A DNA stretch of 64,000 bases from Gymnopus androsaceus JB14 (Eukaryota > Basidiomycota > Agaricomycetes > Agaricales > Omphalotaceae): contig ML769673.1 in NCBI GenBank assembly GCA_009733575.1, positions 22,385-86,384 of the forward strand, given 5' to 3'. The notes beneath the pieces are model-generated. The model was not told the DNA's origin, searched no databases, and was given only the letters and a program-made list of their open reading frames with translations. Positions 57,640 through 64,000 of the stretch are shown piece by piece. Every line of letters begins with the position of its first letter. The stretch's first letter is position 1. The translations under genes and the position numbers were made by a program.

Positions 57640-58243
57640 TTGTACTGGACAGCGCTGGATAGCGCCGTCCAGCACTCATAGCACCCATAGCACCCATAGC
57701 AAGGTCCCCATCTATCCAGAGCTATGGATTGCTATGGACTGCTATGGATCGCTATGGATTCACCGGAATGTCGAGACTTGATGTCAGTTGTCATTCTATT
57801 CAATACAAAATATATTAATTGTTTGAATTGTTCGGAGAATCATAAAATCGAACCACGGCGAAATAAAATCATTTACTGTATGTCTTCATGTTCATAGTAG
57901 TACTAGGATAATGATAATGTATTAAAACTATGTAGCTATAAGTCATATAACGAGACCATACTACTTTGTAAATGGTAACCATTCTGTGCACACAGTAAAT
58001 AAAGACTTTGAAACTGAAGAATTTAATGAGACATACTGTGAATACTATCCAATGAGCTTAGGTGACTGAGGATTGAGACGGAGTTGAAGTTCCAATGCAG
58101 ATGATTCCGCATTTCTTATATACTGTTGGCGGGAGACAATGACAAGTGTCAAGCAGCTGTCAGATGGCTGTCAAACGGCGATACGAGTCAGTGATCCCAT
58201 GGAACCTCATAGCAGGCCATAGCAGGCCTGCTATGACCATTAT

Positions 58244-58259
58244 CCAGGTTTTGCTGATG
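58244..58259 (-). repeat. Right terminal inverted repeat
   Basis: CCAGGTTTTGCTGATG on the plus strand, reverse complement of the left terminus. Confidence 0.9.
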
Positions 58260-58675
58260 GAGGACAAGACACTAAGACTCTGGGACTCCAACACTGGTGC
58301 TCAGATTGGTGATCCCCTGGAAGGTCATGATGATTTGGTCTATTCAGTGGCCTTTTCACCCAATGGAGCAAGGATTGTCTCTGGCTCTGATGACAGAACA
58401 GTAAGGATCTGGGATACCACTGGCATTCAGATTGGTGATCCGCTGGTTGGCCATGATGATTCAATCCGTGCAGTAGCCTTTTCACCTGATGGAACAAGGA
58501 TTTTATCTGGATCACGGGACAAGACTATACGGATCTGGGATGTCACCACTGGGGGTCAGATATGTGATCCCCATGAAGGTCATTACCATTCTGTCTCTTC
58601 AGTGGCCTTTTCACCTGATGGAACAAGGATTGTCTCTGGCTCTCATGACAAAACTCTAAGGATCTGGAATGCCAC
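58260..58675 (+). pseudogene. NACHT-WD40 NLR, segment 3 (WD40 repeats)
   Basis: Continues the WD40 frame after the 636-bp element ([18 protein letters not shown]) for about three and a half repeats with no stop. It is interrupted again after LRIWNAT at 58,675. The repeats are extremely alike, for example [10 protein letters not shown] and DKTIRIWD recur with few changes. Confidence 0.8.
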
Positions 58676-59717
58676 GGTCACGGTTGAGTTTAAAGTCCTT
58701 TGCTTTCAGTGAATACGTCAAGAATACGTACTGATTTCTTTGATAATGTTATCAGCACACTGACGCACCTTCAGAATGAGGAATCGGCATCAAGATTGGC
58801 AAGCTTTGGGCAGCGTTTCGCTTTCATCCGAGCTGGAAGCTTCCAGGTCAAGATATATGTTGGCTCGAAACTGTGGTAATCAAACTCCTCGCTTACTCTC
58901 TCGACTCCTTGGGATACCACGACATTTTTCTTCTTATTCATTCATAACAAGGGTACTATCGACGCTATAAATAAAGCCCAGTCCCAAGTATTGAATCAAT
59001 TCGACGTAATGATTGCAGTGCTTCTTGGATCTTTGTTTATCCACACAGAAAGGGAATATATTCCTTCAGCGGCGAACCCGTTCTGGCTCAAGCACCGTTG
59101 TTCCGTATCGCTAATCCTTTTCATTTATTTGCACCTACAGTACTGTCTCAAGTTGCACTGCGTCCAATCCACCTACAACAACCCTTCATGCATTTGGCTC
59201 TCTCTCCATTCCGCATACGCAGATCGCTCCAATTACGACGCCAGAAATGCGTCTGTGTAAGGTTTAAAAATATCGCGAGATCGCAGATAGTTCTTCGCGT
59301 CCTCTTGAGACTGAATGCAGGCCTGAAAACACCGTGCTCGTTGGACCGGAAACGCACAGCGCGAGGCAACGTATTGAAAAGACGTTAAGTCAAGCACTTG
59401 CCGATACCACAAAGATATTGCGCCGGTATCCTTCGTTTCGCTCAATTTTGCAATAGCCTAAATTGGATTGAATGTCCGGACAGACCGTTGGGTCGCGGCG
59501 TTTGTAGACAATAATATTGGGAGCGTCTCGGGTGGTATGGCCCTGAGGGGTCTACCTCACTCTTGACTTTCGTATTCCTTTCCACTGTGCCGTTGGGCCC
59601 TTGCGTTAATTGCTTCTTTGATTATCCGAGTCGCCGTTTGGGCAACTTGACTACACATCCCCTCTCACCAGGGCTTTAATCCCGAGGGACTGTTCGATCT
59701 GTCCCACTGCAGATCCT
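58676..59717. other. Left part of the 5-kb insertion, no supportable gene
   Basis: Overlapping short frames on both strands at 58,776-59,445 lack conserved motifs. Nothing recognisable. Confidence 0.35.
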
Positions 59718-60435
59718 GATATTTATCACTTTACCCTGAGTGCCACTGGGTGTCCAGACCTTTTAGCCCGGCTATAACCGTACTCACCATCCGAGCTGTA
59801 TACTGAATTACTTATATGCTATTTTTATCTTGTAGTAGAGCGTGCCACGCGTCGAGCGATGAGGTGTCCAACTTGATCAGGAATTTTTTAAACTTTGGCC
59901 CATTGCTCCAATCTCAGTATTCTGACCATTGGTAAACATTCCCTGAGACTCATAGAAAGACTTAAATTATATTGATGCCATTTAGCCTAAGAAAGTGGCT
60001 TGGACGTTAACCGTCTCTCGTAGCTGGCCACTTGTAAGCCGAACCTAAGTCGGCGCCGTTCATGCAGCTCGAGCCAGCAGAGAACGGGTTCGATCCGCCC
60101 ACTGAGATCCAGGACCATCACTTGAGGGCTATCAAGACAACGGAGTGACATAGGTTTCGGTCAGACTAAGACTTCGGTTCAACTCAAGTTCAAGTGGTCC
60201 ATTCACATCCGGCTTGCAGTTTCGAGACTTTGAAAATTTTTTTACTTGCCCCTGAGGATGCCCGCGGCTAGTTATTTCCATTCTTAGGCGATATATTATG
60301 GTGATCACCGTTTGGAACCAAGAAAGCTCAGCTTAAACTTTGGACCAGGAACTGCGTATTGGGGAGAAAAGTAGTGCTGGCTCGTCCGTCCGACTCAGAT
60401 ATTTATCACTTTTCCCTGAGTGCCACGTGGTGTCA
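59718..60435. repeat. Two copies of a ~37-bp direct repeat
   Basis: gatatttatcacttt-ccctgagtgccac followed by ggtgtc occurs at 59718-59754 and at 60398-60434 with three or four differences. The 640 bases between the copies contain no gene. Confidence 0.6.
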
Positions 60436-60466
60436 CAGAAGTCCCCGTCCGCAAGTTTGCTCATGT

Positions 60467-60606
60467 ATCCATAATTATACAAAATATATTTCTTTTTCTA
60501 GAGTGCGGGGTATTGTCACCGCTTGAAAATGGTGTATCCAGAATTATATAATTTTTTTTTCTTTCTCTAGAGTGCGGGGTATTTTCGCCGCTTGTAAAAG
60601 GTATAA
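60467..60606. repeat. Imperfect tandem duplication upstream of the secreted protein gene
   Basis: Two ~68-base units: tccataattata...tctagagtgcggggtatt...ccgcttg and tccagaattata...tctagagtgcggggtatt...ccgcttg. They lie directly before the TATA element of the next gene and may be promoter sequence. Confidence 0.65.
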
Positions 60607-60607
60607 G
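60602..60607 (+). promoter_or_regulatory. TATA box of the secreted protein gene
   Basis: TATAAG, 78 bases upstream of the ATG at 60680. Confidence 0.5.
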
Positions 60608-60679
60608 AACCCCCACAAGATTCTCAATTCTTCATCATCTTCGACACTCATCTTCGAAGATCCTCCACCTTTCATCAAC

Positions 60680-61325
60680 ATGTTCAAATTTTCCACCTCC
60701 ATACTTTTTTCAACCGTTCTCCTCGCCACGAGCATGGGAGCATACTCAAGTTTGTGCAACCCCAATGCTCAAGGTGAAGCTGTGTCCATCGCGAGTGCAT
60801 CTGACGATGGATTGGAATGGGGTCTTCTTGATAATGTCATCGGGTCGTCTGGCTCGGCCGCACCGAATTGGTACCTTCAACCGAATGGCTCATACTACTA
60901 CATCCAGTTAGTCTGGGCTAGCCCTCTACTACCTACCGATTCGCAAGATTTACTAACCAAACTCTACCTAACAGGGATATCACCAGTGGCCTAGTTGCCA
61001 CTGTTACTGGAACTGATATTCTCTTGAATAACGAACAGTCTGCTCTTCAATCGTAAGTTAAACCTTTTCAAAGGAAATTTTATCCTACAAGGTCAATGCT
61101 AATGTGTCTTCGTTTCTCGTTACAAGGTGGCAGTTGTTTAATGTCAGTTGCGAGACTTGCAGCACAAATGCTATTCCGGGAGACATCTTGGCAGAAGGTT
61201 GTGTGATTCGTCCCGCCAGCGCTGAGTCCACCTGCGCTAGCATGGACACAACTTTAGGAGATCCAGTCCTCATTGAAAGCTGCTCTCCTCTTGCAGACTC
61301 AAACATTTTTGCCCTTATCTTTTAA
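60680..61325 (+). CDS. Secreted cysteine-containing protein, unknown function
   Basis: Three exons (60680-60906, 60975-61052, 61127-61325) with GT-AG introns give 167 residues, frame intact. Residues 1-21 (MFKFSTSILFSTVLLATSMG) form a clear signal peptide, so the protein is exported. The mature part has WYLQPNGSYYYIQ, GLVATVTGTDILLNNEQSA, then a Cys-rich end with CETCSTN, GCVIRP, STCASM and SCSPLA. The layout recalls small secreted mushroom proteins with a trefoil-like look, but I cannot name a family. It has its own TATA box and lies inside the insertion in the NLR gene, so it may be cargo. Confidence 0.7.
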
Positions 61326-61800
61326 TGGACTTTGAGTTCTGTACCTACGTCTCTTCAAAGACTCATTACAATCCTTCAACTTATCTAGCTCTCCCTGTTT
61401 TGCCCGAATTTAATAATTTCCCTTTGCAATTTAGTCGTCGACTCATCTTTCTGAGACGAGGTGTAGATCACGCAAGGGAACCACATCCACTCCGTTATGG
61501 ATCACACCATGGTTAGGGCTATTTATCCATTTCTGGAAATTTGTTGAGAAACTTAGTGGAAATCTATGTTTTGCGAGACTGATTCCGGTCTGAATATTCC
61601 CCGACACTGACCGAAGGGAAGGGAGGGTTCTGTCGACAACGATCGGACGAAATCCCACTGAAACCTGTACTTTAGGCAATTTGTTCTCACCTTCCACGTT
61701 ACGCCACGTTTTCGCACCCCTTTCTTAACTTTTTTTTGCTTCCATAATTTCTTTGTCTTCCCCCATTGCTTCGCCTTTGGAACTTGACTGTTAAATTTAC
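61326..61800. other. Spacer
   Basis: 3' flank of the secreted protein gene. No supportable gene. Confidence 0.3.
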
Positions 61801-61803
61801 CAT

Positions 61804-62403
61804 TATGTCGCTTGCTTTGAATGAAGTTTATACGTTTTATCTGTCATCATCGCCTACTTGGGCTTCCCCCGAGCACGACGATTTACATTGTTCCCAACTG
61901 CAATCACTGAAAATGACTGAATTGCAATGCGTTGTCCAAGGCGACCCAACAAATCACAGCTGGTTGAGTCAGTTCTAGAGATCTTTAATGCCATCGAGAT
62001 TCCTGTTGTAAATACGGCTAGCACTTATCAAGCTATGTGCTTGCTTTACTCCTCAATCTTGGGCCCTGTCATATATCATGCCCTTATAAAGTGTTTACCC
62101 CTTGCTGTTTGCAACGGTCATATGGCTCTTCCGTATGTCAATGCTGATTTCGCCTCTACCTTAAAGCGAACACTCAGTGAATGTAATCCACCTGATTTAC
62201 AATTAATGCTTTCGACACTCTCTGCAAAAGTTATATCTAATCAAGGGTCCGTACTTTATCGCGTCAAATCTCCTACTGGGAAAGGCTACATCGAGTCAGT
62301 TGACCTCTTAACGTTTTTGAGTAAAGTGTTCCAGCAACAATTCAGAATATTAGATATTCAGAGTCAATGGGGTTCCGAGTACGACCCGTGCAATTGTTAC
62401 TAG
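61804..62403 (+). pseudogene. Broken gene with SAP-like start, unknown function
   Basis: A frame from ATG 61804 (MSLALNEVYTFYL) reaches LQSLKMTELQ, then slips one base near 61,925 into MRCPRRPNKSQLVESVLEIF, which runs on to 62,403 (ends YDPCNC). Joined, the stretch LQSLKMTELQ plus RRPNKSQLVESVLEIF has the helix-loop-helix spacing of SAP DNA-binding motifs. The rest (LPYVNADFASTLKRT, GYIESVDLLTFLSKVFQQ) is unrecognised. The frame change makes it a probable pseudogene. Confidence 0.35.
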
Positions 62404-62413
62404 CTGTGACACT

Positions 62414-63598
62414 ATGACTTTGTCGTCCGAAGAGGGAAATTACTGCTATATCGCTTACTATTTAAAGCGCTTGCTGTTGTCCACAATGTTAACGCCCGCC
62501 AACGAAGCTCTCGCAGGTTTCGTCTGCTCAGAGGCAGTTCCTTCTGGGGATGTACTCATCATCAAATACAACTACGACCAATCATCTGTTCTCCCTTTGA
62601 CATGGTTCTTGATGCAAGCAATGTGAAATTGCTATTGGAAAGGTATTAACCTGCGCAACTGTTTCAGCGAGGGATACTGATATAAATAACAGGGCGTTCT
62701 GTAAAGACGCAACCTACCAAAATGTTCAGACCTGATATACCCCCGGAAACTTCAACGGAGATTCTTGATTTATGCAGACCTATCAATGTATGCGCAATGT
62801 CTGCGACTTCAGTATCCAACTGCCTTTTTATATGTTCTTACTATGTCATGCGGTTAACAACACATTTGGCACACTATGTTAATAATCCGAATATTTTCCT
62901 GGCTACCTTGGATTGTTGTTTTTAAACATCACTCATAATTCCAACTTCGTGATCCTCATCGCTGCACCACAGAACAGTCTCGCTATGTGGTCACACTGCG
63001 CAAGCACCGAGAACTGGGTTCTCGAGACATCCTGTACACCCAAGCCTTTCAAGGACCGCTGTGCATTTTACTTTGCTTATCGTACTCCAAAGGTTTGCAA
63101 TCGTTTCGATAAACCGTTCAACCACGCTGACATTGTAAGAAGGGTCGTAGAATTCGGTTGCTTTTTAGTAAACAATTGAACTCTGCCGTGGACCTTTTGC
63201 TGGGATTCTCCAACCTCGCTTCGGCCAGCATGCTCACTGCTCAGAGCATGTACATACCCACGCCAAGTGCTCTGCAACAATTTTGGGTTATTAATTGGTC
63301 GGATGACACCATGCCAGGGCCGTTGTCAAGCAGAGTCCGTCGTCTCTACCGAGGCCGAAATCGGGACCATATTCATGACCTTGCAAGTTGTCCTGCTGTT
63401 TGGAGATCCTTTACTGATTCCGTGACATGGAACTTGCGGTGGGGGACGATGAATGATTGTTTGGATTTGTCCGCCCGGTGGACGATCACTAGTATCTGTA
63501 CCTATTCTCAATGTCCTCTCGAAGGTTGTTGGACTATGCATGCGAGATTATTTCCGTGGCAAGATTACCTTGCTCTTGAACGATTGCTTTTATGGTAG
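62414..63598 (+). pseudogene. Broken unidentified gene(s)
   Basis: Successive frames look protein-like but do not join: 62,722-62,925 (FRPDIPPETSTEILDLC, weakly F-box-like), 62,913-63,179 (MWSHCASTENWVLETSC) and 63,158-63,598 (QQFWVINWSDDTMPGPLSSR, CTYSQCPLEGCWTMHARLF). The last frame is the most coding-like, with CX4C-type pairs. Probably one decayed gene of the insertion; family unknown. Confidence 0.35.
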
Positions 63599-63634
63599 TC
63601 TCTTATAATTTGTAAATATGTATCAAAATTGGTG

Positions 63635-64000
63635 ACCACTGGTGTTCAGATTGGTGATCCCCTGGAAGGTCATGATGACTGTGTTCGGGCAGTGACCTTT
63701 TCACCTGATGGAACAAAGATTGTGTCTGGCTCTAATGATAAAACTATAAGGATCTGGAATGCCACCACCAGTGCTCAGATTGGTGATCCCATAGAAGGTC
63801 ATGATGATTGGGTTTATTCAGTGGCCTTTTCACCTGATGGAACAAGGATTGTCTCTGGCTCTCATGACAAAATACTAAGAATTTGGGATGCCACCACTGG
63901 TGCTCAGATTGGTGATCCTTTGGAAGGCCATACTGATTGGGTCAATCCAGTGGCCTTTTCACCTGATGGAGCAAGGATTGTCTCTGGCTCTTTTGACAAA
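63635..64000 (+). pseudogene. NACHT-WD40 NLR, segment 4 (WD40 repeats, runs off the window)
   Basis: WD40 reading resumes ([16 protein letters not shown]) and continues without stops through nearly three repeats to the last base, so the gene is cut by the window edge. Each repeat again matches the [21 protein letters not shown] pattern. Confidence 0.8.

Larger units (their letters stand above)
57624..58259. mobile_element. 636-bp MITE-like element with 16-bp perfect TIRs
   Basis: Begins CATCAGCAAAACCTGG and ends with its exact reverse complement. It lies inside a WD40 repeat, between GSD/E and DKTLRLWD. A 2-bp GA duplication (57622-57623, 58260-58261) restores the WD40 codons. Internally AT-rich, no transposase; just inside the TIRs there are short catagcaccc/gctatgga motifs on the left and ccatagcagg motifs on the right. 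Superfamily not assignable from a 2-bp duplication alone. Confidence 0.85.
58676..63634. mobile_element. 5-kb insertion of unknown type in the NLR
   Basis: Separates LRIWNAT from [12 protein letters not shown] of one WD40 repeat; removing it together with one AC dinucleotide (58674-58675, 63635-63636) rejoins the frame. The ends read ggtcacggttg and ...caaaattggtg, with no convincing terminal inverted repeat beyond ggtcac/gtgacc. It carries a secreted-protein gene, short direct repeats and several broken frames. No transposase is recognised, so it may be a non-autonomous or decayed element, or a piece joined by recombination. Confidence 0.5.

Noticed and set aside
60085..60105. gggttcgatccgccc as a tRNA T arm
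   Set aside because: No matching acceptor stem or D arm within 80 bases.

Overview
This window is nuclear DNA of a filamentous basidiomycete, most likely a mushroom-forming agaricomycete. Genes are split by many short GT-AG introns of about 44-75 bp. The gene families also fit: a TKL-type kinase with an HGDLKGAN catalytic loop, NACHT-WD40 NLR genes, a KDZ transposase with a cysteine cluster, and a gypsy-type gag. No tRNA, rRNA or CRISPR array was seen.

Positions 1-12,400: a protein kinase (2,938-4,800, +), a small secreted peptide precursor (6,334-6,552, -), a metallo-beta-lactamase-fold hydrolase (8,429-9,657, -) and a short-chain dehydrogenase pseudogene with a second remnant (10,582-12,005, -), separated by degenerate dispersed repeats. 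Positions 12,446-14,985: a young gag-only LTR retrotransposon with 279-bp LTRs and a 5-bp target duplication. Positions 15,200-20,760: one segment present in three copies in alternating orientation, each with the same 82-residue gene, plus a fourth fragment. Positions 21,000-24,000: more decayed repeats.

Positions 24,002-31,771: an 11-exon gene fusing a UPF1/ZNFX1-like SF1 helicase, an NF-X1-type zinc finger and three CbxX/CfxQ-type AAA domains; its reading frame is broken once. After about 3.9 kb of repeats come three compact housekeeping genes: an EXPERA/EBP-like membrane protein (35,708-36,568, +), cyanate hydratase (36,871-37,822, -) and the SDH assembly factor SDHAF3 (38,112-38,692, -). 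A decayed locus of unknown function follows (38,900-40,890).

Positions 41,801-64,000 are one NACHT-WD40 NLR gene cut by three nested insertions. A 13.3-kb KDZ-type DNA transposon (42,901-56,168) sits in the middle and is flanked by a 9-bp duplication. It carries a KDZ transposase, three partner genes of unknown function, and oppositely oriented TAAAC/GTTTA-rich ends. A 636-bp element with perfect 16-bp terminal inverted repeats sits inside a WD40 repeat (57,624-58,259). A 5-kb segment carrying a secreted cysteine-containing protein splits another WD40 repeat (58,676-63,634). Removing each insertion brings the NLR frame back together, but two in-frame stop codons remain. Several well-conserved spliced genes here have perfect frames, so the single-base frameshifts in the SDR, helicase and KDZ genes look more like real decay than general sequence error, though one lies in a G7 run.
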